Assembly: GCA_022495995.1 (NCBI GenBank)
Contig: JAFEMH010002512.1
Location: 271,598-335,597 of the forward strand
DNA from: Adenophora triphylla var. japonica
Lineage: Eukaryota > Streptophyta > Magnoliopsida > Asterales > Campanulaceae
Reading direction: 5' to 3'
Length of the DNA: 64,000 nucleotides
Shown here: positions 35,955 through 47,438 of the stretch, one piece after another
Numbering within the stretch: the stretch's first letter is position 1
Layout of the letters: each line of letters begins with the position of its first letter
Translations under genes and position numbers: made by a program
Notes under the pieces: model-generated
Databases searched by the model: none
Told to the model about the DNA's origin: nothing
Seen by the model: the letters and a program-made list of their open reading frames with translations, nothing else

Positions 35955-36700
35955 ACATTATCATCAGATCATAGGGCGACTTCCCCAAAACAGTCAAAAC
36001 CTTAGGGTGACTTCCCCAAAACAGTCAAACCATAGGGCGACTTCCCAAAAATAGTCAGATCATAGGGTGACTTCCCAAAAAATAGTCAGATCATAGGGTG
36101 ACTTCCCAAAAATAGTCAAACCATAGGGCGACTTCCCAAAAATAGTCAGATCATAGGGCGACTTCCCCAAAACAGTCAAACCATAGGGTGACTTCCCCAA
36201 AACAGTCAAACCATAGGGCGACTTCCCAAAAATAGTCAGATCATAGGGTGACTTCCCAAAAAATAGTCAGATCATAGGGTGACTTCCCAAAAATAGTCAA
36301 ACCATAGGGAGACTTCCCAAAAATAGTCAGATCATAGGGCGACTTCCCCAAAACAGTCAAACCATAGGGCGGCTTCCCAAAAATAGTCAAACCACAGGGC
36401 GACTTCCCAAAAATAGTCAGATCATAGGGCGACTTCCCAAAAATAGTCAGATCATAGGGTGACTTCCCAAAAATAGTCAAACCACGGGGCGACTTCCCAA
36501 AAATAGTCAGATCATAGGGCGACTTCCCAAAATAGTCAGATCATAGGGCGACTTCCCTAAAATAGTCAATCCCTCGGGTGACTCCCAAATACAGTCAATC
36601 TCTAGGGCGACTTCCCTAAAATAGTCAATCCCTCGGGTGACTCCCAAATACAGTCAATCTCTAGGACGACTTCCCTAAAATAGTCAATCCTCGGGTGACC
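35955..36700 (+). repeat. Tandem repeats of Gypsy-C 3' region, set 2 (30-bp unit)
   Basis: About two dozen units of CATAGGGCGACTTCCC followed by AAAAATAGTCAGAT or AAAACAGTCAAAC. A related 31-bp CTCGGGTGACTCCC variant is at the right end. It is read through as a 10-residue repeat on the minus strand, which is incidental. Confidence 0.95.
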
Positions 36701-36824
36701 CCGGATCTGATCAATCCTTGGTCCATCCACTTGACCGACATTGATCACCTTTCTTCCCGATGGTTCTCGTAAGCCCGAGTCTTCCCCAGCAAGAACACCT
36801 TCAAATAGCCTCCATCAGGTAAAA

Positions 36825-37245
36825 AACCTCAACTTAGGTTCATACTCCTGAACTAAGTTCCCATTTAGGTTCATACTCCTGAACAAAACCTCAACTTAGG
36901 TTCATACTCCTGAACTAAGTTCCCATTTAGGTTCATACTCCTGAACCAAATCCCGACTTAGGATCATACTCCTGAACTAAGTCTCCATTTAGGTTCATAC
37001 TCCTGAACAAAACCTCAACTTAGGTTCATACTCCTGAACTAAGTCTCCATTTAGGTTCATACTCCTGAACAAGACCTCAACTTAGGTTCATACTCCTGAA
37101 CTAAGTTCCCATTTAGGTTCATACTCCTGAACCAAATCTCAACTTAGGTTCATACTCCTGAACTAAGTCTCCATTTAGGTTCATACTCCTGAACCGAACC
37201 TCAACTTAGGTTCATACTCCTGAACTAAGTTCCCATTTAGGTTCA
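36825..37245 (+). repeat. Tandem repeats of Gypsy-C 3' region, set 3
   Basis: Alternating half-units TTAGGTTCATACTCCTGAAC joined by AAAACCTCAAC or TAAGTYYCCAT, giving a dimer of about 60 bp repeated about seven times. Confidence 0.95.
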
Positions 37246-37254
37246 TACCCTCTC

Positions 37255-37445
37255 AAAAGAAATTCCCGGCAGTTAAACGTAAGACCGAGTGCCCCGAGAA
37301 AGATAACGGAATCCCGTTTCTTTCATCAAAATCATCCCCGGCAGTAAAACGTAAGACCGATCTCCCCGAGAAAGATAACGGAATCCTGTATCTTTCATCA
37401 AAATCATCCCCGGCAGTAAAACGTAAGACCGATTTCCCCAACGAA
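37255..37445 (+). repeat. Tandem repeats of Gypsy-C 3' region, set 4
   Basis: Three units of about 66 bp with CCCCGGCAGTAAAACGTAAG and GAGAAAGATAACGGAATCC. Confidence 0.9.
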
Positions 37446-37645
37446 TACGTCTGATTTTCCCCAGCGAAGCCAACGAAATCTCGAGTAAATTTCGAACTAC
37501 GGCCGGCTTGATTCCCACTCGGGATACGTAGGTAGCCTATCATTAGGTCCAGCCACTCGACCAAAATGGTCATCCTTTCCTTCGGCAGCAGACGTAAGAC
37601 CGATCCTTTCAAGCAAAGTCCACCAGAGGACCATCTATCCCCACC

Positions 37646-37775
37646 ATCAAGGTTCGAGGCACCTAAAACGCCATCTCTAAGGTTCGAGGCACCTAAAACG
37701 CCATCTTCAAGGTTCGAGGCACCTAAAACGCCATCATCTTCAAGGTCCGAGGCGCCTAAAACGCCATCATCTCCA
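37646..37775 (+). repeat. Tandem repeats of Gypsy-C 3' region, set 5
   Basis: Four units of 28-32 bp, AAGGTTCGAGGCACCTAAAA followed by CGCCATCT. Confidence 0.9.
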
Positions 37776-37955
37776 GGTTGATACCTTAAAAACAATCATT
37801 CCCAGGGTCAAAGACCCGAACTACGATCGGCTTGATTCCCATTCGGGATACGTAGGTAGCCTATTGAATAGGTTCAGCCACTCGATCACTTGATCATCCT
37901 ATCAAATATGGAGCCTTACTCTTATCGACGACCCCGCTTCCTTCGAAAGCACCGT

Positions 37956-37969
37956 CGCCGAGGGGCTAC
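37956..37969 (+). other. Gypsy-C polypurine tract region
   Basis: CGCCGAGGGGCTAC directly before the 3' LTR; only a short purine core (GAGGGG) is visible. Confidence 0.5.
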
Positions 37970-39659
37970 TGTAAGTGCTCCAATTTGAGTTGGTAGCTTT
38001 TTCGTTAGAAAGTTAACGAAAGTTTTAACATTTCTAACATTTCTAACAATATCTAACCTTTCTAATCAAGCAAGGGTAGGTTAGGGTTTGCTATTTAAAG
38101 TTAAACCAAAAAAGGAATCCAAAAAAGCAAAAGAATTAAGAAAATCTCGAAACAGCAAGTTGAAAAACAATTTCTGCTGATATTTTGAAAAATATTCTTC
38201 CTGTTCAAAGCCTGGAGCAGCATTTAATGCACCAGGCACGTTTACGTGGACCTCCGCGCGGACATCTTTGAGTTTTCAGAGGGCCTATAAATTAAACCCT
38301 CCTCTCTCAGTTTACAACACAACTTACTCACAGCAACGAAGTTCTGGCGAAATATAGAGAGAAAACAGTGGGAATCCTTAGATTGCCACCATTTTCTCTT
38401 GAATCTTTCCCAATCAAATACCAAACACACCAAACCTTGATACTCCTCAAGCCAAACACCAAATCTTGATACTCCTAAAGTCAAATTCCAAGCCTAGGAA
38501 GATAGGGTGTCACCATTGGTAAAGCCCTCCTTCTCAAAACCCTAAAATTCTCTTTTGATCTCTTGATCATCTTGTTCTTCTTACTTTGACTTATTTTATG
38601 TCTAGTTTAACTTGAGTTTTGACCTAAGATGGTCATCTTGAAGTTCATCTTCATGAATGACCATCTCAAGTGGTCCACATTTTAGATCTTTAGTCAATTC
38701 TTTCTCCTTGGTTTCATCTTTACAAAACCCCCTTTCCCTTTGCAAAGGACATGTTTAAACCCCATAAACTTCCCCAAGGATGACTTGAATATGATAACCA
38801 CTTAACAAAAAGTAGTGGTATCAAGTCTAGGGATGAAAATGGGGTGAACATAGATGCAAATCCCCCAAAAATCACATTTTCCCTCAAGAACATCTTGCTG
38901 TCCAGTAGCATTGTTCTGAGACCTCAGTCCATTTTCTTATTTTTAGGACCCAGTAAAACTTGGAATTGGGTGTTGACTACAAAACACTTTTTGTAGCCAA
39001 CATCAACATATTTCCAGACATATTTTTATTTTATTTTTTGAGTAAGTAAAACTCCTTTTTTCAATTTTTCTTTTAGAGGCCAGTTCATCAGCTTCTGGAA
39101 ATCCATATTTCACATATGAGATTTCCAGAAGGTTTTGACCCCTCAAATTACTTCCAAAATGGAAAGTTTCTTTGCAGAAACCCTATTTAGGGTGTTTTAA
39201 GCAACTTTCATTCTCGGACTTTCCCCAGATTCTGAGGTTTTGAAGCCTTTAAGTCCATTTCAAAGTCAAGGGTCAACTGCCTTCTTTCATTCTGGCAGAA
39301 TTGCTTTTCAAATCCAAAAATCTTTTGAGTGCCAAGACTCAACCCAAAAATTCTCCAAAAAATCATGGGATCAGTTTAAAGTCTTAGAAAGAGATCCCAA
39401 TTTTCACTTTTCCCAGTTTCAAATTATTTTGGTCAAAACACACACACACACACACACACACATAACAAAAGGATTTCAAATGTTTGGAAGACTCATTTTG
39501 CGAGGCGCGTCGGGTGCACACTAACGTCCTTCCCGACGCGTAACATGACCTCCGAACCTAAATCTCTGATCTCGGGCTTTTTTCAATGTTTTGGCCCTCA
39601 AAACAAAAATGGCGTGGCGACTCCGTTTTGATTTTCACAAAAAAATCGGGTACTTCACA
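37970..39659 (+). repeat. Gypsy-C 3' LTR
   Basis: Starts TGTAAGTGCTCC, ends TACTTCACA, and is followed by the GAAGG duplication. It is 25 bp longer than the 5' LTR, chiefly because of a 27-bp stretch at about 39203-39229. Confidence 0.92.
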
Positions 39660-40082
39660 GAAGGGAGAGGAGATAACTTTGCAGGAGTGCATATATCTAC
39701 TTCTTCAACCATCTCATACCTGTTCAATCAGGTTATAGGTTGCTTCAGCCCTGCAAGAGTACCTACTGTGGAGAGAGTGGAGTCAAGTGTTGGTCAACCA
39801 TTTGCAATCACAGGGAATGGTTCCTTTTCAGGAGAATTTAGCTTTGTTACTCCAATGGAGGGATTGCTTCAGCCATATGATCCAGTTGAAGAGTGGTGGC
39901 CTAGAAGAGCAAGTCCTTCTCTCCAATATTCAGTCACTTCCATTGTTCCTTTTTTGGAGAGGCACCCAGTGTGGTTGCAGAGGTACCAACAAACCTTGCA
40001 ATCAACTCAGGAGGCTAGAAATGAAGGAATGAGTGCTGGAGGAGGGTCTGGGGAGACTGTGACATTTCCAAAGAATGTCTGA

Positions 40083-40361
40083 CAGCTAACCTGTGGGTTT
40101 GAAGAGGGGAGCTTGTTTTGAAGATTGTATGGTTTGGAGGAAGCTTTTGTTGGGTAAAGGATGATGAGAAAGAGATATTTCAAGGGTTGTTTTATGTTTT
40201 GTATGTTTTTGTTGTTGTCTTTGGTTTTCATGGTTTTGGAAAGATAGCTATCAGTGGATAGCTATCAGAACTATTTATGAGGGAATAGCTGTCAGGCAAC
40301 ATTGTGACAGCATTACCCAATATGTAATCCTTTTTTTTATTTATTTATGAAGAACAACCTT
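40083..40361. other. Copia-B spacer between antisense ORF and pol stops
   Basis: No gene. It contains three AGCTATCAG/AGCTGTCAG words at 40245-40290 and a T tract at 40329. The tail-to-tail ORFs presumably use 3' ends in this spacer. Confidence 0.5.
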
Positions 40362-43300
40362 TTATTTTGGCATATTTATCATACCAAGCATGGCTCTTAG
40401 TATCTCAAATCTCTTTTCATCCATGGCTTTTGTGAGAATATCAGAGACATTGTCCTCAGTACAAACTTTTGCAAGGTTGATATTCCCTTTTTCAACATGA
40501 TCCCTGATGAAATGATGTCTGACCTCAATATGCTTTGTTTTTGAATGTTGGACAGGATTTTCAGTCATGGCAATAGTACTTGAGTTGTCACAAAAGATGG
40601 GAATGTTGGATAATTCCATTTCAAAGTATTGAAGTTGACTTTTAAGATAGAGAATTTGTGAACAACACAAGCCTGCAGCAATATACTCAGCCTCAGCTGT
40701 TGAGGTGGCTACTGAGGTTTGTTTTTTGCTTGACCAAGAAATTATTCTTGAGCCAATAAACTGGCCAACTTGTGGATTTTCTATCAAGATTACATCCAGC
40801 ATAGTCAGAGTTAGTGAATCCAATTAAAGAAAATGGGGATTCAGTAGGATACCATAAGCCAAAGTCAGGGGTTCCTTTGAGATATCTAAGAATTCTCTTG
40901 ACAGCAGAGAGATGAGATTCTTTGGGATTAGCTTGAAATCTAGCACAAAGACATACACTAAACATGATGTCAGGTCTTGAAGCTGTTACATAAAGAAGAG
41001 ATCCAATGTAGCTTCTGTAAAGTGTTGGGTTTACACTTTGACCATCTAGATCAGCATGGAGTTTGGCTGTGGTTGACAAGGGTGTTTTGGCAGGAGAAGC
41101 AGTTTGCATGTCAAACTTCTTGATCATATCCCTTGTATATTTAGCTTGGTTGATGAAGATTCCTTCCTTCATTTGTTTGACCTGGAGTCCTAAGAAGAAG
41201 GTGAGCTCACCAATCATGCTCATTTCAAATTGATCCTTCATGATATCTCCAAATTCAGTGCACAAGTCCTCATTTGATGAGCCAAATATGATGTCATCAA
41301 CATAGACTTGGATTAGCAACTGATCATCTCCATATTTTTTGATAAACAGAGTATTATCAATATGGCCCTTGGTAAATCCTTTGCCAAGGAGATATCTAGA
41401 TAGGGTATCATACCAAGCTCTTGGTGCTTGTTTGAGCCCATACAGTGCTTTGTTCAGTTTGAATACATGATCAGGAAACTTTGGGTGCTCAAATCCAGGG
41501 GGTTGAGATACAAAGACCTTTTCATTTAAAACTCCATTTAGAAATGCACTCTTGACATCCATTTGGAATATTTTCATCTTCTTGAATGAAGCATAGGCAA
41601 GGAATAGCCTTACAGCTTCAAGTCTTGCCACAGGTGCAAAGGTCTCATCATAGTCAATGCCTTCCTCTTGTCTGTATCCTTGGGCAACTGGGCCCGGCTT
41701 TGTTTCTAATTACAACACCTTCTTCATTCATCTTGTTTCTAAAAACCCATCTTGTTCCAATAACAGTTTGATTTCTTGGTTTAGGAACAAGTTGCCATAC
41801 TTTGTTTCTTTTAAACTGCTCTAGTTCTTCTTCCATGGCTTCAATCCAGTCAGCATCTTGGAGTGCTTCATTTATTTTCTTTGGTTCCACTTGGGATATG
41901 AATGCACTCATGAGAAAAGGGATGTTGTCTGGAACTGGGGTTTTATCAATTTGAAGGCTGATGTAAAGATCTTTATTGGGTGGAATGATGTGGGTAATGG
42001 TAGTTTCATCATTGTTTTTGGGAGGAGAAAGAGGATTATTGGATGGAGATGGAAGATGGCTAGAAGATGGATTACATGAGGAAATCGGATGGCCGTCGGC
42101 TAAGGGTTGGGTTGGCTGTCAGCTAAGGGAAAATTTTGAGAAGGGTTAGTCAAGGGATGACCATTTATTTGAAAATTTTCTTCCTCATCAATTGGATTGG
42201 AAGAGGGAGTGATTGCTGTTGACTTGGTTGGCTGGATTGGTTGTTGATGAGAGTGAGATAGTTCATGGCCGTAGGCATAGGATGGCTGTCGAGATGAGTT
42301 TCTTGGAACCATGTATGGAAGATTTGATGAATCTTGTTCATGATTGAGAACAGATGAGTCAAGAATGGGAGATGCTTCAGGAAGATTATCCAGGTTTCCC
42401 AAACCTTCATCAAAATCACACAACTCAGTTACACTTTGATCATTGTTTTCATCAAAGTCAACATGAATTGATTCTTCCACAACAAGTCTTCTTTTGTTGT
42501 AAACTCTATAAGCTTTGCTTGTGTTAGAGTATCCAAGAAAAATTCCTTCATCACTTTTGGAGTCAAATTTGTCCAAATTGTTCTTGCCATTGTTGTGGAT
42601 GAAGCATCTACTTCCAAAGCTGTGAAAGTAAGAAATTGTAGGGACTTTGTTATTCCATAATTCATATGGAGTCTTCTTGTGGAATTTGTTGATTAGTGTT
42701 TTGTTTTGAACATACACTCAGAGTAATGTGCCTTCACCCCAAAAATACTTTGGGAGATTGTGTTCTGACAGCATTGTTCTTGCTGCCTCACAAATTGTCT
42801 TGTTTTTCCTTTCAGCAACACCATTTTGTTGGGGAGTTCTTGGGGCTGAAAAATTGTGATCAATGCCTTTGGAATCACAATATTCTTCTACTCCAAGTGT
42901 TCTCAAATTCCTTCCCATGGTCGATCTGATCTTGATGATGGATGTCCCTTTTGATTTTGAATTTTATTGAATAGCTTTATCGAACGACTAAGGGTGTCAC
43001 TTTTGGATTCAAGAAGAATGATCCAAGTGAATCTTGTGAAATCATCATCAACAACTAGGGAGTATCTTTTTCCTCCTAAAGATCTAGTTCTTATGGGTCC
43101 AAAAAGATCCATATGAAGCAGTTCAATAGGTCTTGAGGTGTCCAACTTGGTCTTGGGTTTGAATGAAGATTTCTTTTGCTTCCCACATTGGCATGCTTTG
43201 CAAAGTTTATCCTTTTTGAATGGGATCTTTGGTAGACCTCTGACAAGATTTGAATTTGCAAGCTTGGAAATGGTTTTGTGATTGAGGTGAGCCAATCTCT

Positions 43301-43717
43301 TGTGCCATAGCCATGACATATCAGATTGATTGAAAGACAGAAGGCAGTGAGCATTTGAAGTTTCCACAATCTCTAAGTTTAAGCAATAGAGATTTCCTTT
43401 TCTTGATCCAGTTAGGATGACTTTATTGTTTTTATCTTTAACAGTGCATTTGTCTTTAGTGCAAACAACATGATATCCCTTGTCACAGATTTGACTAATG
43501 CGATCAAATTGTGTTTGAGACCCTCTACATAGGATACATTTGTAAAAATGATATCTTTTGTAACAAGATTTCCTGATCCTTTGACCTTAGCTTGGGAATT
43601 GTCACCAAAGGTTACATTTGGACCATTTTTAGGGGAATATTGTTGCAACCAGTCTTTATTGAAGGTCATATGTCTACTACAACCACTATCTAAATACCAA
43701 AGTCCTTTCCTAGGTAC
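40362..43717 (-). pseudogene. pol: Copia-B pol pseudogene (protease, integrase, RT, RNase H)
   Basis: Minus strand. Protease with LDSGCSRHMT at about 43690, frameshift near 43500. Integrase zinc motif WHKRLAH and CKACQCGK (about 43180-43320), DDE residues in HMDLFG, SDHGKEF (after a frameshift near 42935) and [11 protein letters not shown] frameshift near 42720 in FWGE, then GSRCFIHNN and [11 protein letters not shown] from about 41910 with a frameshift near 41690 (where the copy reads CGGGCCC), then DVKSAFLNG and YVDDI. RNase H keeps the DSDY position as NSDY; after a small deletion near 40770 it has STAEAEY and FCDNSST, ending MINMPK. Only a few indels separate it from a complete frame. Confidence 0.9.
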
Positions 43718-43794
43718 CTGCAAAACAGAAAGTAAATTTTATGGTACCCCTTTTTTATTCTATTGGGTCCAAAGGATTAGTTTTTCTTTGGAAC
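43718..43794 (-). other. Putative gag-pol intron of Copia-B (77 nt)
   Basis: Minus strand: GCTAGG/GTTCCAAAG at the donor, TTCTGTTTTGCAG/GTACCTAGG at the acceptor. It contains the gag stop TAA. Splicing joins AGG to GTA CCT AGG in frame with the protease. Confidence 0.5.
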
Positions 43795-46050
43795 CCTAGC
43801 TTTGTTCATTGGTCCCTTGTTGAAGAACTGGTTTAGGGTATGATAATATGACATGATTTGCATCATGTAAGGTGTGAGGACAGTGGATTGGGATGGATTG
43901 AAGAAGTGGTTTTGATTTGATTTGCATGGCTTCTACCATTTGAGTATTGCCATTGAGGTTTTTGTTGTTTGGTGTATCTATGTTTGTTGTAGAATTTTTG
44001 TTGCCTTGGGGTTCTTTGTTGTTTGGAAGATTTTGGTTGTCTGTCAGGCCTTGGGCATCTGTCATGCCTTGGCCGTCTGTCATGCCTTGGCGTCCAACTC
44101 TTGGCCGTCTGACAGACTTGGATCGACTAGCACATTCTTGCAGCTTGGCTTCTTCCTGTATATTGGCTCCTTTTTGAACCCAAATATACTTGCTTCCTTG
44201 AATTCTACTTGGTCCTTCCTTTGTTTGACTAGGACCACCCAAGATTTCTTTTGATTTTTCTTTGGTTTGAACAGGGTAGGTTTGAGTTTGATAGGCCGCG
44301 TAGCTAAGGTTTTCTAGAACCATTTTTTCAATGGCCCTTTCACCAGTGGGAGGAGAGTATACTTTTGCTGATGGATTATCAGCACCAATCCCTGTTTTGT
44401 CACTGGGACGCCTTTGGGTATAGGTGAAAAGTGATAATGCTTTGCTTGACATGTTCCATGAATCTATTCTCTTTTTAAGAGCATCATTTTCTTTTTCAAG
44501 ATTAATGAGTTTTTGACAGTTTTCATGATTACTTGATGTCTCAAATTGCCGATCCTTGTTTTGTTTTTCAAGCATGATGCATTGATCTCTTAGCCCTTGG
44601 AATGCTTTCTCAAGCTCAGAAATGGTTTTTGTGAGGGTGTCAATGGTTGAGGATTGGGAAAGATTTTCATTGACCAGTGAAGCAAAGCTAGTTTTTTGTT
44701 TTTTGGTTTGAATTAAAAGAGTGCAAACTAATTGTTTAAAACCATCAATATTTAAAGAGTTAAAATCATGTACCTCTTTTAGTTCATCAGCAGCAGCAAG
44801 TGCTTCCATTTCTTCCTCATTGCCAGATTCTTCATCATCTTCAGCCATAAGGCATATCATGGCTTCTTCTCCTTCAATTTCGTAGTCATCATTTGACATA
44901 TACTCTTCATCACCGAATTTTGATGAGTCGGCAATCATGACTTGCTCTTTGTTTTTGTCATGTTTATTTTTGGAGCAATTGAAGCAGGTTGCACTTAGAA
45001 CTGTGAATGATCTCCTTTGAGTAGGTCATCTTCTTAGCTGTCTGATTGTCCCTAGGTTTCCTTGGTTCAGGGCAATCAGAAGAGTAATGTCCTTGCTTTC
45101 CACAATTGAAGCAATCAATTGTCTTCTTGTAGCTATTTTGTTGAGCATTAGATGTGGAGGGATTGAATTTTTTGTCAAAAGATTTCTTTTGAAATTTCAT
45201 GGCATTTCTGACAGCCATGGAAATGAGGCTTGGAATGTCTTCTTGGGAGATCTGCTTTTGCGACAGGTTTGGAGCTGATGTTTATCTTTTGAAGGGCATT
45301 GTTGACAATGGTCTCAATGTCATGGTGAATGATTGGCTTGTGGACAACTTCTTGTGCAGTTAGAGCTAAGGTTTGTGAAATGGAGGGGACTGATGGAATT
45401 TTTATCATACCTTCCAGTTCATAAGCTTCAAGCTTTCCAAAATATTGCTCAACTGTCATGGTGCTCCATTCAGATCCTTCTCTAATAGGTAATGCTAGCT
45501 TCTCATATTCTTGAGGGAGATTTGAGTAAATCTTGAGGCAGAAATCTTGTTGTTCAAAGGTTTTTCCATGATCAGTAATTGATCTAACAAGGTTCTCAAA
45601 CCTTGGCGAGCAAAGACTCACCTTTTCTCCAGGGTAGAACTTGAAGTTGTCTAATTTCCTAAGCAAGTTGTACAAGTTTTGTGTCCTAACACTGGAGTGT
45701 TTGGTGAACTTGGTTTGAATAAGAGCCCATGCTGTTCTAGCATTTGGTTCCTTAGCAATTTCTTGTGCTAGAGAGTCATTTACACTCTTTTGAAGAATGT
45801 TCTTGACTTTCAAGTTTGCACTTACCAATTGCTTTTCAGCTTCAGACCAAGTTTCTGGGGATTTGATCTTACTTGGTCCTCCATTAGTACAGATTTGAGT
45901 TGGGTATGACACTTCATTCTCTAGAACATACCAATTCCATATACTGTTTGCATCAAGGTATGTTTTTATTTTTGAAGCATAGATCTCAAAAGATCCACAG
46001 TCATCAATGTGTGGGATGTCTTTCTCATTATTTCTTCTTGGTTGAGGCAT
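43779..46050 (-). pseudogene. gag: Copia-B gag pseudogene
   Basis: Starts MPQPRRNNEKDIPHIDDCG 56 bp inside the primer site. It has a capsid-like domain (YPGEKVSL, WSTMTVEQYFGKLEAYELEG), a zinc knuckle CFNCGKQGHYSSDC (about 45060-45120), an acidic segment, a long coiled coil (about 44500-44750) and a Q/G/N-rich tail with repeated GQGMTD-like units (about 44030-44110). Frameshifts near 45240 and 44995. The tail is shorter and less basic than in Copia-A. Confidence 0.9.
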
Positions 46051-46105
46051 GGTGGGTTTGAAGAGAATCCTTCACAAGTTGTTAGACTTTTGAGTGTGAA
46101 GACTA

Positions 46106-46117
46106 GCTCTGATACCA
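46106..46117 (-). other. Copia-B primer-binding site
   Basis: Minus-strand TGGTATCAGAGC (initiator methionine tRNA), two bases inside the 5' LTR. Confidence 0.9.
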
Positions 46118-46119
46118 AT

Positions 46120-47425
46120 TGAAAGGCCCTTTGTTAATATGCAGATGATCAGACAGCTATGGTATTGGCTTAGCTGTCAGATGATAGTTGAATTGTGCAG
46201 CGGAATAAGAGAGATTTGAAATAATGATAGGACAACAAACACAAAGAAATAATGCAAGTGTGTGAATGTGATTGCAAAAATGTAATAACACAGAGAATTT
46301 AAAGTGGTTCGTAGTTCACTCCTCCTACATCCACCCCCACTGTCAATCTTGACAAGTGAGATCAATTTTATTATAATCTTTAATCAACAAAAATTACAAA
46401 TGATTGATTCAGGCAAGTTCCTTGAACTTCCTCTTCCTAATTAGTACAGTCAACTAGGGATACACTTAAAGTACAGTCTTAAGTGTTTTTACAACTTGAA
46501 GTACAGTCTCAAGATTTTACAAAACAATTAATACACTCAAAGTACAGTCTTGAGTGATTACAAACTAATTCTACACCTAAAGTACAGTCTTAGGATTTTG
46601 GATTTTGTGAATTAACACACTAAGGGGTGTTTTGTTGTGGAGGCAAAGGTTTTGGGGTGAGGGTTTGGTTTGGAACAGAGTTTGAAGGGAAAGGATTGGT
46701 GAGTGTGTGTGTGAATTACAGGAGGTGTGTGTGGGTGTGTGGAAAGGGTTTTTGACTGTGAAAATGAGTATTTTTCAGTAGTTTTGTTAGAGGAAGAACT
46801 CCTCTATTTATACCCTTCAATGTAGCCGTTGGAATATGACTGTTGCAGCTACATTAATGAGCTTTGACTGGTCTTTGTCCCACTTGTCCACATGCAGGTC
46901 TTCATGAGCTGGCTTGAGCTGTGAGCTTGAACTGAGAACTTCTAGAAGGTCTTCAGTGGTCTTCATTGGTCTTCATTGGTGAACTTGACAGCTGTGAAGA
47001 TCCAGGTTCCACATTGGTTGAGATTGTGGTAACAGAGATTGAGACAAAGTGATGGCTATCAGAGGAATGAAGTCATGGCTGTCAGATCATACAAGACTTA
47101 GCTATCAGAGATGTTCTCTGATAAGGACTGAGATGCACTTTGATGATCTTGAAGGCTTTACTAAAGAGAATATGATTCATGTTTTTGATTGGTTGTAATC
47201 ATTGTATACAACTGAATCATAACTATCAAACTCATAGCTGTCAGATACACTGAGGAATGAATATGAAGTTTGATTTGGTCAGTCATGGTTCATGACTGAC
47301 AGTCTTCCTCTTTTGATATAAACCCTGTTCTATATATATATTCCTTTATCAAAACCAACTAACTAAGACATTGATCAAAGTTAGAACCAACTAACTAAGA
47401 CATTGATCAAAGTTAGGTCCTAACA
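46120..47425 (-). repeat. Copia-B 5' LTR
   Basis: Partner of 17159-18462. On the minus strand it begins TGTTAGGACCTAAC and carries TATAAATAGAGG (about 46798-46809), a strong TATA candidate for element transcription. Confidence 0.92.
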
Positions 47426-47438
47426 CTACCAACCCACC

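Larger units (their letters stand above)
22885..39659 (+). mobile_element. Gypsy-C: Ty3/gypsy (Tat/Ogre-like) element lacking pol, plus strand, interrupted by CACTA-2
   Basis: LTRs 22885-24549 and 37970-39659 begin TGTAAGTGCTCC and end TACTTCACA. They are flanked by GAAGG (22880-22884 and 39660-39664). A primer site follows the 5' LTR. Only a broken gag (about 25990-28196) is coding; the rest of the interior has no protease, RT or integrase. The 3' part is a stack of different tandem repeats, as in Tat/Ogre 3' regions. Without CACTA-2 the element is about 12.7 kb. It is non-autonomous and must have moved with help from a relative. Confidence 0.92.
22412..40082 (+). pseudogene. Copia-B antisense ORF, split by Gypsy-C (22412-22884 and 39665-40082)
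   Basis: Plus-strand ORF, opposite to Copia-B gag-pol. Starts MGRFSSKF; has basic and acidic low-complexity stretches, then VERVYTLGEL. Gypsy-C inserted after GVGLLEG and duplicated GAAGG. After the guest the frame resumes with RGDNFAGV and continues to EEWWPRR, PSLQYSVT and ERHPVWLQRY, and stops at 40080-40082. The two parts total 891 nt, in phase, so it was an intact ORF of 296 residues before insertion. Copia-A has a homologue with the same motifs. No known domain is recognised; function unknown. The stop lies about 280 bp from the pol stop, tail-to-tail. Confidence 0.75.
17159..47425 (-). mobile_element. Copia-B: large Ty1/copia retrotransposon, minus strand, inserted in the Copia-A leader
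   Basis: LTRs 17159-18462 and 46120-47425 are flanked by CTACC (17154-17158 and 47426-47430). The element lies between the Copia-A primer site and gag ATG. Order along the minus strand: 5' LTR, primer site, gag (46050 down), pol (to 40362), antisense ORF (plus strand, split by Gypsy-C), sense ORF (to 18701), purine tract, 3' LTR. Without Gypsy-C it is about 13.5 kb. It is related to Copia-A but clearly a different subfamily, since the LTR bodies differ. Gag and pol contain several frameshifts. Confidence 0.93.

Noticed and set aside
36241..36480. 79-codon repeat protein on the minus strand (LTIFGKSPYD units)
   Set aside because: Unit length of 30 bp keeps the frame open by chance; it is antisense and within the tandem repeat.
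35955..36700. CRISPR-like regular array of about 30-bp units
   Set aside because: Units are contiguous without unique spacers and lie in a plant retrotransposon 3' region; ordinary tandem repeat.
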